This document shows, piece by piece, positions 51,701-63,100 of a stretch of 64,000 nucleotides of DNA (position 1 is its first letter; each line of letters begins with the position of its first letter). The translations under genes were made by a program, and so were the position numbers. Under the pieces are notes generated by a model. That model did no database searches, was not told the DNA's origin, and saw only the letters and a program-made list of their open reading frames with translations. Origin of the DNA: Apteryx mantelli (lineage: Eukaryota; Chordata; Aves; Apterygiformes; Apterygidae); assembly GCF_036417845.1 (NCBI RefSeq), contig NC_089980.1:42530501-42594500 (forward strand), written 5' to 3'.

Positions 51701-54700
51701 AAAACCCAGTTGTGTTAAGTTACGTTTTGGCAATGTGTAATACAGACAAAATGAGGATTACAGAAAATAGCTGACATTTTATAGTGTTTAAATATTATGA
51801 TAAAGAGTGTGGAAAGCTGTATGTCACTGAAGTTTCTAAATGAAGTAAAGCTCTGATTTATTTTTTTGTTCTTTGGGTTTGGGGTTTTTTTTGGTTTTTT
51901 TCGTTTTTTTTTTTTTGATAGCCTTTTTATCCATAATATGAGGGTTTACCTCTTTATAGTAACATTCTTTTTTGTCATGGAAGTAAAAAAAAAAATGGCA
52001 CGTTACACAATTCTGTAACCAATCTGCCACATTCTAAGTGTATGCAGACTTTTTTAGATATGTGGAACCAATAAAAAAAAAAGACAGGCTAAACTTGCTT
52101 CTAATCATGGGTATAGGGTTTTTTTGGTTTTTGTTTTTTTAAGTTTTTTCCTTTTTCATCTTGAGCTTTTATGCATATGGTAACAGAAAAACACAAAAGT
52201 ATCACGAATTGAAAATGTAAACCATACCCAGGAAAAGAGTAAGAGACAGTGAGGAAGCAATGTAGAAGTTGTAGTGATAAATCTATCCTTTGGCCTAGCT
52301 CTGACTGCTATTTATAGCCCTTCCTTTTATTTCCTTTCTTATTTAGGATAGCAGCAAAGTGTATACAACTCATGTTTCCTACTTAGAAATCTACAATGAA
52401 TGTGGTTATGATCTGTTGGACCCAAGACACGAAGCCTCCAGATTGGAAGATTTGCCGTGAGTAACAAAACTACAAAGAATCAGCATGAACAACAAAAGCA
52501 AAAGTCATTTTCAGATGCCCTGTTACATTGTTTGGGGATTTTTTTTTGAAACTGTACTACCGATCTCAGTCTTAATTAACTCAAAATATTTTTTCCATAT
52601 TATCAACACTGTCTATAGTTTCCTTTTTCTGTACATATATATATACTAGGAAAACTAGATTGGGCTAATTGAAGGTGAAAGTTTAAAAGATTGATATTCT
52701 GCAGAAGAGATCTATTGCAGCTATTGGAAACAAAAGTGAAGTTATACTTTGGGGTTTTTTTGTTTGTTTTTGTTTGTTTTTAATGACAGTCTGTCCCTTT
52801 ATATGGTATGCACATGCATTTGTGTGGTGGAGACATATGGAACAGGGAGTATTTCCTTGAAACTAATAGGAAGAAAAAAACTCTGCTTATACTGGGGTCT
52901 TTTCCTTCAAGGATAATTATTTTTCAAGTATAGGCAATTATGAAGTAAGCTAAATAATAGAAGGTACAAAAGCTCAAATGGAACTCCAAATCACAATATA
53001 TTTACTTCAGAATGGATTGTCATAACAGTATTCCTTGATGAGACTCTAGCACCTACTAATATTTGGACAAGGGTAGTAAGTAAAGGCTTGTGTAGGTCCT
53101 GAACACATACATTTGCTAAAGTTAAGGATTTTACACAATTTATAGTAAATATGAACCTTAAGTTCTTAAGAGTCTTCTGAAAAAAATATTTTAGCCTGTG
53201 ATATTTGTAAAATAACTCAGTGAACAGTAAATAGGTACAAAGAAATGAGTTGCTGACTTTTTGGATTTGTAAATGCCCTGAAATAATGCTGGGAACCATG
53301 AATCGTCTCACTTACCTTAATGGTGACTGGAACATGTAAATTTTATGTTAAAATCACTAATTATTTTGATAATTTATTAAAGCATTTTTTTAAATTAAGC
53401 TGCCATGAAAGTTTCTGAATTGTTAGAAGCTGTAATAAAATCTAGCTTTAGTTTTCTGCGGAATATGTGGTGTCTATCCAGGATCTATAGCTACAAAAAA
53501 ACTTTCACAATTGACCTTTATAAGACAAGCTAGTCTAGAGATATTGGAAGAGCAGACAAACTCATACTATAAAATGGGACTAACGTCCATCTCTCTGACA
53601 TTTTAATGCTAAAAGTACTGTGTGTATTTATTAATATCTTTTGTAGTAAAGTTCAGGAATCTCATGTAGTTCATTATCTACTTCCTGTGCTACACAGAAA
53701 AAAATTAAAAATAAGAGACTAATTTTTGAGATAACTTATTTTTGTGTCCATTTTCTGCAGGTACAAATTTCTGTTCTCAGTTGTGTATTAGTAACTAGTC
53801 TGTTACTTTAAGTAGATTTTATTCAGCTTATGAAAGTGAATTTATTCATTTTATTAAGTTATTCAAATTTATTAAATCATTAATTACATCTATTAAATTA
53901 TATTTTATTTTAATTCATTCAGTTTGTTCATTTTATTAAATTGAATTTATTGAAATGAATTGAACTTGGTTTAGATGGAACTTTAATTCAAACATGGCTA
54001 TTTGGGACCATGTGCCTAGGAAAATAGAAGTCACTTTTTAAAACTAGATTCTGAATATTTATTAATAATCATGAATTTTAGAATATCAAGATTGGTTGTA
54101 TTTTGTACTTTAAGCTAGAATGGAGAATAATTCCATATATGTATTAGACTATTGTAAAAAAGTAAAAATTGACAGAATATTTGGTTGTGAATTGGGGACA
54201 AAGCATGCTGGGATAATCGTAATTACCCCTAAATTTATATACTATATTCTGTTGCAGAATGGTTATTAGTGAGACAATCAAATTTTGTTCTGCATGGTGA
54301 CTAATTTTTATAAATACTTAAATTTTTTTACTACATGTGGTCATTATCATTTTCAGTACATCAGCTGTCAAAGTTCATACTGCAGACTACAACTATACCT
54401 TCACAACTTATATTTAGTATTGTATAAAAGTAATTAGTTGATAAAATATGTTTTGGGGATTTTTTTTTTTCAATGTAGGGAGCTAAAAAGGAGTACAGAC
54501 TATGTAGAAGGGTTGTTACATGATTAATTATATTTTTAGTTACTTGGATAATTTATTGTAAATGGCAAATTAAATAGTAGTTACACAGATTTTAAAATTC
54601 TTCAGATGTTTATTATGTGAAAGATATTTCCTTTTTTTAAGAATTTTAAGACCTTAAGATTTTACTGGTAGTAAGCAGAGCACAGAATAATCTAACTTGC

Positions 54701-57700
54701 TCAGTTTCATTGAAAGCATGTTTTTAATTAGAATATTAAAAACTAAGAACTTACATTTATTGCACTTGAAAAGGATCGTGTTATTGATAATTTCCTGTTG
54801 AACTTCACAGGGGGGCATCAAGGTATTAAGCACCATGCAAAGCCAAATGCAGTTTACCTATGCTTGGGTATTAGCAGTCTGTGCTGATATTCCTCCAAGC
54901 ATATAAGGTGGAGAAGAAAAGAGTTGAAGAAATTTGTCACTTTGAAAGATAAACAACCTAGTTAATCTAGTGAAGTATGCAGATTGTTGTGAAAGGAGTA
55001 TTGTTATACATATTCTTGCAAGAGAGATGCATTTTGAATCAAAGATATGTACTTCTCTCTAACAAACTAATATACTAATAACATTAAGCTAATTAATTCA
55101 GTGGAAGTGATGACATTCAGCAAATAGAAGTACGTTATGAAAATCACACAATAGACCCATAGATAGTAGTTGAAAACCCAGGCGTGAAAATTGTCCTTGA
55201 TGCCAAATAAATAATAACAGTTAGAAGAATTGCCCAATCCATCTAAACCTGATGAGTTTTGGAATCCCATCTCCTGAAGTCCATGTGCTGTACGGAGCCA
55301 TCCTTTGTATTCTATAGTCTATTGAATTTTTCTTCCTGATACTGCTCAATTTAATTGGATTCTGCTGGATGCAGAGGAGAGAACCTTTCACATAAAACCA
55401 ATAATTTTTTTGTAAATAAATTCCTGACAAATGTGCGAATGTAGTTCACATATGAGAGAGAGAAAAATGTAGCTCACATGTAAGAGAGAGAGGAAAAAAA
55501 AGTCTCTTCAGTGTAAGTATAATAAACAGAAGTCTGTGAAGCTGGAATCACTAAACTCTAGATTTTGTCTAATTTAAATATATACAGAATGTTTGTTATA
55601 TATTACATGTTTACATAACTGGAAATAACTGAAAAGTCTGTAAAATAAACTGTTCATGTGGTTAACCATACTCTAGTTTTACAAAAGTAAGGTGGTTCAC
55701 AGGTCAGGTTCATTAACAAATCTTAACATAATTATGTTTCTGATCGGTACTGGCATTTATACATCAGCAAAATTTGCTTTTGAAATCCCAGTGAACTTGT
55801 AGTTTCACAGAAAGAAAAAAAAGACAACTTTCATAGTGTTCAGTTGTTGATATTACATGTAGCCCATAGTAGATATTGTTTGAAGCATTTTAATGATTCT
55901 TATACAATATGTCTTATTTGACAGTTACACCTTGTCTTGTTTATACAAAGCTGACATTATAATTTTAAAACACTAGCTGAAACCCAGCTTGTTCAGATGA
56001 AGATTCATTTAAAGTCACTTACTTATTAGAATGCAAAATTTAATTTCCACATTGACGGTCCCATTACAGTTGTAACTGTGTTGAGTCCCATCCTTATACA
56101 AGGAAATCGAAATTATGATTGTCTTTGAAAATTTAACAAGTATAAAACTATTATTCTAAAATACAGATGATAAACTGTTAGATTCCATACTGCTATCTCT
56201 TGTTTTTATAAAAGATTTGCAGGATTGTTCAAATTAAAGAACTTTTTCCGAAGCTTTTCATTAGCTCTAAGGTTGTATGTTTCCCCATGACATACGCTCC
56301 TTCGAAATGAAGAGTATTCAATATAAATGTTACTATTGAATGCTAAAGTTAGGAGAATATTCAGGTTTGAAAATGTATGCTTTTGTGTTTGTTTACTGGA
56401 GAGACAACAGACAATTGTTCTGAATCATTTCTTCAAAGACTACATTTTGTTCTTTACAGTTCAAACAACTTTCACTTTAAATGTGTAAAGTAACTTCAGC
56501 GTACGTTATGAACAGTTACTCACATCCAAATTTTCTATTTATTTGTTTCCTCAAAACCAGTAGGGAGCAATCAGTGAAACTTTTCTGAGGTGACCACTTT
56601 AAGTCTTAACTTAGATAAGTCATCTAATGAGTGAAGTAATTCAGCTGAGATTATTGCTGTGGTGTGTCTTTACTTTTGAATATGGAAGTATTTCATTTAA
56701 CAGACATTTTACTAAGAATGAGATTATTGCAGCTGCCTGCAAATTCTAGCAGATCCTGTATATTCTGTTCCTACATGATCCACCAATCCCATTCAACTGT
56801 AACTGTGTCCATAAAGTGTAGAACAATAAAACTGTATTTTTCTTGACTCAAATGTGGAATTTGTTGGAGAGGGTGGGAAGGATTTTTTTTATCATATATG
56901 TCAGAAAAGCAGCCTTCACCAATACTAGCTCATCTCATAGTTTTGTCATGTCTCACAAGCAAAGGAGATTATGCTTTGATTTGTGCTTAAATGAAATATC
57001 AAATCAGCGTGCTATTGGAAGTTTTGCTGGTGGTTGAATAGCTTGTAACTGTCCCTCTTGAATCAGTGTTGACTCTGTCCTCTGATGTGGTATAAAGGCA
57101 GCTGTGCTTCTGAAGGAGTTTTTTTTGGATGATACATAAAATGATGATCTTAGCCATTCTTTCTTAAAAGCTAAAGCTCCTTGGAACTTTTCACAAAGAC
57201 TGGCTATCCTTTTTTTTTTTTTTTTTTCTCTCTGTTTTTCTGGACAAACCCCAAGATGCATGCTTACTGCTTTTCTTCCATCCTTTTCCTAAATTTATTA
57301 TTGCATGTATTGTCTCCTTCTCATGCCAAAATAACATCACTATATTCTGTTAACGCATTATTATACGGGGTGTGTATCCTCATCAGATGATCCTTCTTAC
57401 ATCACTCTGATTAATTCTTAAATGTTTATAAATTTGTGAGATTATTATAGACTTCTTCAATTCTAAGCCCTGAAGACAGATATAATCATAGGAGACTTTA
57501 TAAAAGAAAAAATTGTCGTTTGTTTTCCCAAAGCTCTGAGCTTTTTGTTTATATTACACAATTTAATCAGATGGTATTAATGAACCAAAAGAAGTTTTAA
57601 CTTCATTGTTTCCCAGTAACAGGAGTTTCTTATTTAAGTGTTCACTGTATAAGGCTCTCTTGCATTAATGGCAGCTAAGCTGATGCAGGAATGGACCTGA

Positions 57701-60130
57701 ATTAATAACAGTATAAAAAATGCTGATCCCATCCTACAAGTTTTCTAGTCGGCTACAAATTCCATCCATTAAACTAAATGGAAAAGATTCTTTGTTTATA
57801 AAGAAAACAAAACCTTGTCTCTGCCTTCTTTCAGTCATTATGGATAACTTAACTTTTCCACTCCAAGATCCAAGTCAGGACTAAGAAATTTAAACACATC
57901 ACTAATATACAGCGTTCTATAGAAATCTATTGTCATATTATGCAGTAATTTTATAGCACTATGAAATAAATCATTTTGTTGTCATTTTGGGATATGTCTT
58001 TTTGGAGAGGTTTTAAGAGTCCTCTGTAGATGTGCAAATTTGGACTTCCATCTGGAAATCCTCCTAATAGCTGAAAGGGCACTGCGCAGGACAGAAGATT
58101 GTCACTGGTTTACAGTCTCTCTACTCTGCCCATTCTGACATAATCCTCCAAAACTTTTTGTCCAAACTAGTATCTTTATTGTCTGCAAGACTGGAAATTA
58201 TTTATAATCATTGGTCAAAATGTAGTCTGAAAAAATCCTTAGAAGTTGAAGTGCAATGACAAGTGTTCATAGTAAAGCAGCATTGTTTTCCTAAATTATA
58301 AAAAGAGGTGGATGATTCTTATTAAGTCATTTTAAAATATTAAAATCAGTCAAAGCATCATATTTTAATCAGAATTACTCTGGCCTTGTGTGTGATACAT
58401 GCACAACTGGAACTGAGGACAGAATATAATCTGACATTATCAAAACATTGTTATCTAAGAGCAGACATACTTTTGAGTTTAGACTCTTAATGGGGGAAGT
58501 AGAGGTTCTTGACTTTATTAGGGATTGAAGCCATCTTGCCTTAGAGCACAAAAATAAAGCTATAGCAGGAGGCAATCACACTTGGAAAAAAATTGTTATG
58601 ACTACTAAAGCAGCATTGTGTCTACTTTTACATGTATTTTTTCTTGAAAATCATGTATTGCAATGCTTTCAAATGATTTCAGTATTTCTGTTCCAACATT
58701 TTGACCATCAGAAGGTAGACTGCTCCCTAATATTCAAGAGTAATATTCTGGAATGCTACTTAGCTGCTCAGTTTCTTTCTGCCTGTTTTGAAAAAAAAGC
58801 AAGGCAAAACAAAACCCAACCTTTGTGCTTTCGGAGCATCTTGGAGTCATTAACATGCAAGAACTATCTAGAGATAAAATCTCAAGATCAGCCCCATACT
58901 CCCTCTTGTGGTTGACCTCGATGAATATGAAATATATATATTTCTATATTTCAACACATTTATATACATGAAGCAAAAGTGTTGGCTTTTTTTCTTTTGA
59001 TGTGTGGTTGATCTATTATCTATATTTGCGAAAAGATAACTCTAATTTCCTTCTTATAAATTGTCTCAAAACATATCACTCACCCTAGTCTTCCTCAGAA
59101 TTAATGTGCTTCATTTTTAACACGGTCCTCATTCTGGAAGTTTTCCAAATCCAGTGAAACAACTACTTGGATTCCACATTGGATACTATAGAATGTCTTA
59201 GCTAAGGAGACCCTAACCGGCTACTCAATGCAACCAAAAAAGTTTAATGTTCTATTACCCAATCAGAAGAAAAATGTCTTATGTTAAGGGGCTGTTTAAA
59301 GAAGTGAAAAGGGGTTTCAGTGACAGTAACTCTCCCAGAATTTTGCCATGTCCTTGCTGCTTCCATCTAACTTCCTTTCTCTTAACTTTTAAGGCTTAAA
59401 GAAGTGCAGTTAACAGCATTTCTAACCTCAGTAAAAATAAATAAGAACATTCTGTTTGTATGCTTTTAATTACAGAAAGGGATCATTTTCATTTGTAGTT
59501 ATTACCATTTGAAGAAGATTGAAAGAGAAATAATCTTGACAAATTCAGAGTTATTAGAAACATGTTGGCTACAGATGTGTTGGTTCTGAAGTATTCCGTG
59601 CCTATTTTTTCATCAAGATTGTGCTATACTTAGGTATCATGTGCTTAAATAAATGTTGCAATGGGAAACAAACCCCTACTTATTGTTTGTGATAATTCAT
59701 CTAATGTCTTGCTCTTGAGATTTTACTTATCTCACCAAAAAGATCCTAAACCTTTCTCTAATTATTCTTCTTTTATGTGGAGTTTTATAATAGAAGGAGA
59801 AAAAGGAGGTGACATAGAAATATTTTATTTGGTACTTTCTTTAATGTGTATCTGTAACTCTTCATATTTTTAGTGCTTTTTTTATTGTGATAGGTTTTGT
59901 TTCTCAGGTGTCACCTATTTTAGGTGCAGTCTTAATGAAAGTACAGAACAGAGATCACCTTGCAGTGATTCTAATTTTCCTTTTTTTTTTTTTCTTGTAG
60001 AAAAGTGACGATAATGGAAGACCCTGATCAAAACATTCATCTGAAAAACTTGTCTCTTCAGCAAGCAACTAATGAAGAAGAAGCCCTAAACCTGCTGTTC
60101 TTGGGAGACACCAATAGAATGATTGCTGAG
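24389..60130 (+). CDS. KIF6: KIF6, kinesin-9 family motor protein; exons 1-6, 3' end outside window
   Basis: Coding exons are 24389-24454, 25468-25577, 29764-29838, 47763-47910, 52347-52456 and 60001-60130. Together they are 639 nt, or 213 codons, with no internal stop and GT-AG borders throughout. The product is the N-terminal part of a kinesin motor domain: strand beta-1 with ARVKP (residues 10-14), the P-loop GQTGSGKT (97-104) that binds ATP, and SYLEIYNE (144-151). The order and wording match vertebrate KIF6 as I know it. Full-length KIF6 is roughly 800 residues, so about three quarters is missing here, including switch I (SSRSH-like), switch II (DLAGSE) and the coiled coils. Established knowledge: KIF6 is a microtubule motor, and its loss affects ependymal cilia in mice and causes scoliosis in zebrafish. 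The start is well supported: it is the first ATG for over 500 bp, has G at -3 and +4, and follows an in-frame TAG at 24326-24328. KIF9 is the nearest alternative but fits less well. Confidence 0.95.
24455..25467 (+). other. KIF6: KIF6 intron 1
   Basis: This 1,013-bp phase-0 intron has a GC-rich first 200 bp (CpG island tail) that includes an 11-G run at 24545-24555. A 21-bp tandem duplication follows at 24887-24928, then a T-rich run at about 24970-24986. No other gene is visible. Confidence 0.85.
25468..25577 (+). CDS. KIF6: KIF6 coding exon 2
   Basis: This exon encodes residues 23-58 plus two bases of codon 59. It contains the KIF6-typical stretches [10 protein letters not shown] and NNKRESYKF, which lead into the strand before the P-loop. 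The acceptor is TTATTAG with only a modest pyrimidine tract. The donor GTAAGT at 25578 is a consensus match. The phase-2 ending is completed by the single A at 29764. Confidence 0.94.
25578..29763 (+). other. KIF6: KIF6 intron 2
   Basis: This 4,186-bp phase-2 intron has more than half its length taken up by a CR1 element in the same orientation as the gene. A perfect 12-bp inverted repeat lies at 26758-26800. The remaining sequence is AT-rich without recognisable features. Confidence 0.85.
26850..29268 (+). mobile_element. CR1 LINE, 5'-truncated and defective, sense to KIF6
   Basis: About 2.4 kb matches CR1 ORF2 in order. The endonuclease-to-linker region has 'aggaggtgtctggagtgcgctgatgataacttcctgac' and 'gcagtgatcgttgagatggtgga'. 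The reverse-transcriptase core is at about 28017-28420 ([20 protein letters not shown], then FTDD at 28379-28390 where CR1 has FADD). The C-terminal part is at 28697-28910 ([22 protein letters not shown]). The 3'UTR ends in degenerate octamers at 29245-29268 (ATTCTGTG, TTTTTGTG, ATTCTGTA). The ORF is broken into several frames, so it cannot move by itself. No target-site duplication is expected for CR1. The 5' edge is approximate. Confidence 0.92.
29764..29838 (+). CDS. KIF6: KIF6 coding exon 3
   Basis: This 75-nt exon encodes [20 protein letters not shown] and PVAE, preceded by one base that completes Lys59 and followed by two bases of codon 84 (TG|T, Cys). The FxxIFDxxA pattern is the kinesin 'F-D-F' region before the P-loop. 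The acceptor is CCTAATATTTTCAG and the donor is GTACGT. Both borders are phase 2, so skipping the exon would not shift the frame. Its 5' border lies about 500 bp downstream of the CR1 copy in intron 2. Confidence 0.94.
31395..31470 (+). repeat. Ancient repeat fragment (sauropsid 'gaaatcaatgggagttaggcacctaa' type)
   Basis: GTTGAAATCAATGGGACTTA followed by 'ggcacataatcacctttgagcagctgagcctt' closely follows the common old reptile-bird repeat 'ttgaaatcaatgggagttaggcacctaaatacctttgaggatctgggcctt'. A weaker similar piece may exist near 43785-43860. Confidence 0.55.
38343..38836 (-). mobile_element. CR1 LINE 3' fragment, antisense to KIF6
   Basis: The + strand begins AATCATAGAATATTTTAGGT and 'tggaagaggtctttgtagctcatctggtccaacctcctg', the reverse complement of a CR1 3' end. 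It runs through 'gtccatggatgggaatcccacagcc', 'ctgttccagagcttatctgccctcactgtgaagagctttttcc' and 'ccaaaattggacacagtactagaggt'. This is a typical ~500-bp 5'-truncated copy. Confidence 0.9.
39085..39135 (+). repeat. 17-bp tandem repeat, three copies
   Basis: CCTCCGTCGGCTTTCAA, CCTCCGTCTGCTTTCAA and CCTCTGTCTGCTGTCAC lie head to tail at 39085-39101, 39102-39118 and 39119-39135. Copies one and two differ by a single base. Confidence 0.9.
41760..41780. repeat. Poly-T tract (21 bp)
   Basis: A homopolymer run without adjacent SINE/LINE consensus. It is probably simple replication slippage. Confidence 0.9.
44978..45400 (+). repeat. Ancient sauropsid/amniote interspersed repeat (same family as 5872-6180)
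   Basis: It begins near 'atagaagagcaactgtacttggtcagaccaaagttacatctagcccagta'. It continues with 'atgaactagtccag', 'cacaacatccattgcaaggagtttcaaag', 'attgtgtgaagaatcatttcc' and 'tttgaacctgccatg...cttcatttgatacccccca'. The order is that of the common reptile-bird repeat whose consensus includes 'ctagcccagtatcctgtc' and 'gtgtgaagaagtacttcc'. It is interrupted by a TTTTG-type simple repeat. Confidence 0.65.
45106..45158. repeat. (TTTTG)n-like simple repeat
   Basis: A T-rich tract with interspersed single Gs lies within the ancient repeat at 44978-45400, so it arose after that insertion. Confidence 0.85.
45950..45971. repeat. Poly-T tract (22 bp)
   Basis: A homopolymer run. No retroposed element was recognised next to it. 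Confidence 0.9.
47763..47910 (+). CDS. KIF6: KIF6 coding exon 4 (P-loop exon)
   Basis: This exon encodes the end of codon 84 through residue 133. It carries [20 protein letters not shown], which includes the ATP-binding Walker A motif GQTGSGKT at 47800-47823. It then has the KIF6/kinesin stretch around [12 protein letters not shown], part of helix alpha-2. The acceptor is a good pyrimidine tract ending CCATAG and the donor is GTATGG, phase 0. All Walker A residues are intact, so nothing suggests a dead motor. Confidence 0.97.
47911..52346 (+). other. KIF6: KIF6 intron 4
   Basis: This 4,436-bp phase-0 intron is AT-rich. It contains a TTA trinucleotide repeat (48772-48797), a T-rich low-complexity tract at about 51857-51918, and a local 28-bp duplication carrying GGCAGAAAGAGAAT at about 49608-49649. 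A weak MIR-like scrap may lie near 50005-50055. No other exon was recognised. Confidence 0.8.
48772..48797. repeat. (TTA)n microsatellite
   Basis: About 8.7 perfect TTA units. Confidence 0.95.
52347..52456 (+). CDS. KIF6: KIF6 coding exon 5
   Basis: This exon encodes residues 134-169 plus two bases of codon 170. It contains [17 protein letters not shown], the conserved kinesin SYLEIYNE motif (residues 144-151), followed by [12 protein letters not shown]. The acceptor follows the pyrimidine-rich run TTCCTTTCTTATTTAG and the donor GTGAGT is a consensus match. It joins in frame to exon 6, whose first A completes Pro170. Confidence 0.96.
53820..53970. repeat. AT-rich degenerate tandem (TTCATTTTATTAAA-like units)
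   Basis: Loose repeats of TTCATTTTATTAA, TTTATTAAATC and ATTTTATTAAATTG follow each other for about 150 bp. Unit length is irregular. Confidence 0.6.
55438..55499 (+). repeat. Tandem duplication of an ~30-bp unit
   Basis: The unit ATGTAGTTCACATATGAGAG followed by a GA-rich end is repeated as ATGTAGCTCACATGTAAGAG plus a GA/A-rich end. The two copies differ at a few positions and in the length of the purine tail. Confidence 0.85.
60001..60130 (+). CDS. KIF6: KIF6 coding exon 6 (last exon in window)
   Basis: This exon encodes residues 170-213: [16 protein letters not shown], then a loop rich in Glu (EEEALNLLF) and GDTNRMIAE. That region immediately precedes the switch I motif in kinesins. The acceptor is a long T tract ending TTCTTGTAG and the donor is GTAAGA, phase 0. 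The next expected residues (a TPMNQAS-like start leading to STRSH) are not found between 60131 and 64000, so exon 7 is outside the window. Confidence 0.96.
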
Positions 60131-63100
60131 GTAAGAACTGCTGCCACAAATCTTACTTGACACCATCAGAATTAAAATGGTTATAAACCTCTCTACATAA
60201 GAATTAGCTAGGAAGCACACAGTGATAAATGAATAAGTTCCTTCTTGCTCAGTATATTTCCATAGTGAAATTAAATAAGCATTTCTATGACTATATCTTC
60301 GACTTTGCAGAAAGCTTTCTGTTTTTCCATAGTGAATCTGACTGGTGGTGGCTGATGTAATAACTTGCTGCAATTAAATAAGTAAAACAAAAATGTTTTT
60401 CTCATTAAAAAAAACAGAGACTGTCCTTTGAATATTATACACGTCAACATGAACGCATATTTAAAGATTAGAAAAAATATCCTTATGAAACATTGTCAGG
60501 CTTTCCTACAAACATACTGGCTTGCCTTTGAAGTAGTTACAGTAATGATTAGCAGTCCCCCCCCTTTTTTCTTCTAATTCTGTGGACATGTGATCTTATG
60601 TGTAAAGATGCAAATGGTGGTGCGTAGCACATTCAGAATAAATATTTTCTAGTATGCAAAGACAAGAGCGATTTTACTGATTCTGGAGAATTCAGGTGAA
60701 TTCAAGCATATATTGTTTCCATATCCAATTAAGAAATCAGGGAGGGGGGTTTCTTATCTTCATGCTTGGAAGTGAAATGTAAATATAAAAAGTGTATTAG
60801 AGATGTAGGCATTGTCATCTCTGAATAGATGTATCTTTACCACTACAGCTAATCGTATTCTAGAAATTTGTGGATTTTTTTCCTCTGTTTGACCAAAAAG
60901 ATGTGTAGTAAATCAATGAGGAGAAAGATCCATTCAAAGTAGCTCTCTGTGCTGGCTGACCATGCACGCTTGGGCACAGAAGAAGAAGCATTTGATTACA
61001 AAATATAGATATGCAAGAAGCTGATCTTTTTTCCCTTTCTCAAGGGAGACTATTTCAGCAGTGACATTTTGAGAGGCAGAAAGACTTTTAGCAAAGAGAT
61101 AATGAAGCTGTGATTAAGGCTGTTAGTAAAAATGAATATAGAGGTGAGGGAGAGTTTGATATTGAAAAGGAAAAAGTGATACAATTTAGAAGAGAGGAAT
61201 TTGAAAAAGTATAACTGAGGAGACCCAAAGATGACATTGTGTTCAAAAGCCTGAAAAACTGTGATTATAATTCTCATTGAAAACAGAAAAAGAAAGTTCA
61301 TGAGATGGAGAAAGATCTTCAGGAAATGTCAATTCAGTTTTGATGAGCTGAGTAGGAGAATGAGATGGGATATTTAAAGAATGATGTGCTGCTGGTTGAC
61401 AGTTTCATAAATCAGTAATTGTAAAGGATGGTCGTGTTACATACATGGAAAACGTCACCTAAAGAGAAAATATTTCCCAAACACTAAGTCATGAACAAGA
61501 AGAAGGACTAATGAATATGTTAAGTCTTTAGAGCTCCAAATAAAGTGTAGCACTCAATAAAGCTAGAAGAATATTCCTAATGAGTCAGATGAAATATGTC
61601 TGTGCCACTTATCCATTTCAAATAATGGCCAATAACAGGTATATAGAGAAGAGGTTTTTTAAAAAAAAAAAAGGCTTAACTATGTTGTGCAAGGAAAAAT
61701 CTAGTCTGTTTTTGAACCTATAGCTTGGTAATTTTGTTTGAGGCATACTACTTCTTGCTAGAAAACACAAGAATAGACAGGGAGAATGTGTTGGAAAATG
61801 TAACTGAACCAGAAGAGTGGCAAGCAGTTACAGTGGGCCCCACTAATATAGAATTCACTGATCTGAATGGCTTGGATTAGCAAATGCTATGCTGTTGCCA
61901 CTTCTGCTGCTTTTGCTGCAGTAAGGTTTTTTGTGTTATATAAATACTATAAAGTTACTGTTTCATTGGTGTCATTTAATGCAGGATACTTAAAAAAATT
62001 GTTAGCATATTCCAAGAAAACTTGCTTGGAATAGCAACTGCCCATTGCAGCAATACATACTTTAATTAACCTGAATGCTGACATGATCCTGAAAACTTAA
62101 AATGAGCAAGTTTTCAATCCAACAATTTTACTTGCACATTGTTCCTTTGCAATAGCAGCAGGCACGTTTCAGTCTCATGAGTTTACTGAGTGCTATGACC
62201 ATGTGTTACAAAATTTATCACCCATGATCCTTTGGCCTTGTGGTTTTAGGTCACTGTGGTGCTATGTATGATGACTTAACAGGATGAGAAAATTGTGGTT
62301 GCAGAAATGAGGGATTAATGTAAAGGTCTGTGAAAGAGAGTTTGTGAAGTCAGCTGTAACTTCTTCTCCAGAGATCTGTGTTATTAACACTTAATTGAAT
62401 TATGACAACATTTCCTGACCTCAAAAAAAGACCCTATTTAACTAAGCTTTAAAAGACACAAAATGAATAAACCTGAATAGAAAAGGAAGTAAAAGGAAAA
62501 ACTAGACCTGATCCATCTTTTTTTTTTATTGATGAGGAGTTTAGGTATGGAAAAACTAGGGTGACTGCTGTGGCTCACATAGGAAATCTGTGGCAGAACT
62601 TCAGTCTCCAAAATTTGTCTAATGCTTTACCCCAAGACAATTCTTCTTTGAACAGTTGTAGGACCATTTTGAAAATAAGAATGACAATATAAAGTGTAAG
62701 ATTTCTGAAATGCCTGAGAGCTGATGGAAGTCTAACTTGTGGTTTGAAGGCTGCATTTTGCCCTCCCCACTGATTGTGCTTTAAAAGAAAAAACAGTGAT
62801 CATGATTTTAAATACGTTCCTTAGACTACATTTATTCATTAAATATCAGAACCTAATGAACCTTTATAAGAGAATGCTTCCCACACATAACAATAGAGCC
62901 CATGAGAAGGAAAGGGAGGAAGCTACTGTAACTTGCACAGTACTGCTTTATAGACAAGTATGGAAACAGTCCTTTACTTCACTTTTGACATGTGCCATGA
63001 GCTCTGGAAATGGAAGAAAAGAAAATGGGAGACATCTATGCGTAAATGCTTTATAATATAAAAATCCAAATAGGAAGTTTTTGTCTCTTGTATTTTGGCA

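Larger units (their letters stand above)
52457..60000 (+). other. KIF6: KIF6 intron 5
   Basis: This 7,544-bp phase-2 intron is AT-rich. It has an AT-only degenerate tandem at about 53820-53970 and a tandem duplication at 55438-55499. Several T-runs occur, including one of about 20 bp near 57209-57227 and the tract before the exon 6 acceptor. No nested gene or recognisable LINE copy was found. Confidence 0.8.

Noticed and set aside
57200-57230. Poly-T tract as a retrogene or SINE tail
   Set aside because: No spliced-gene-like or SINE body lies next to it and no target-site duplication is evident.
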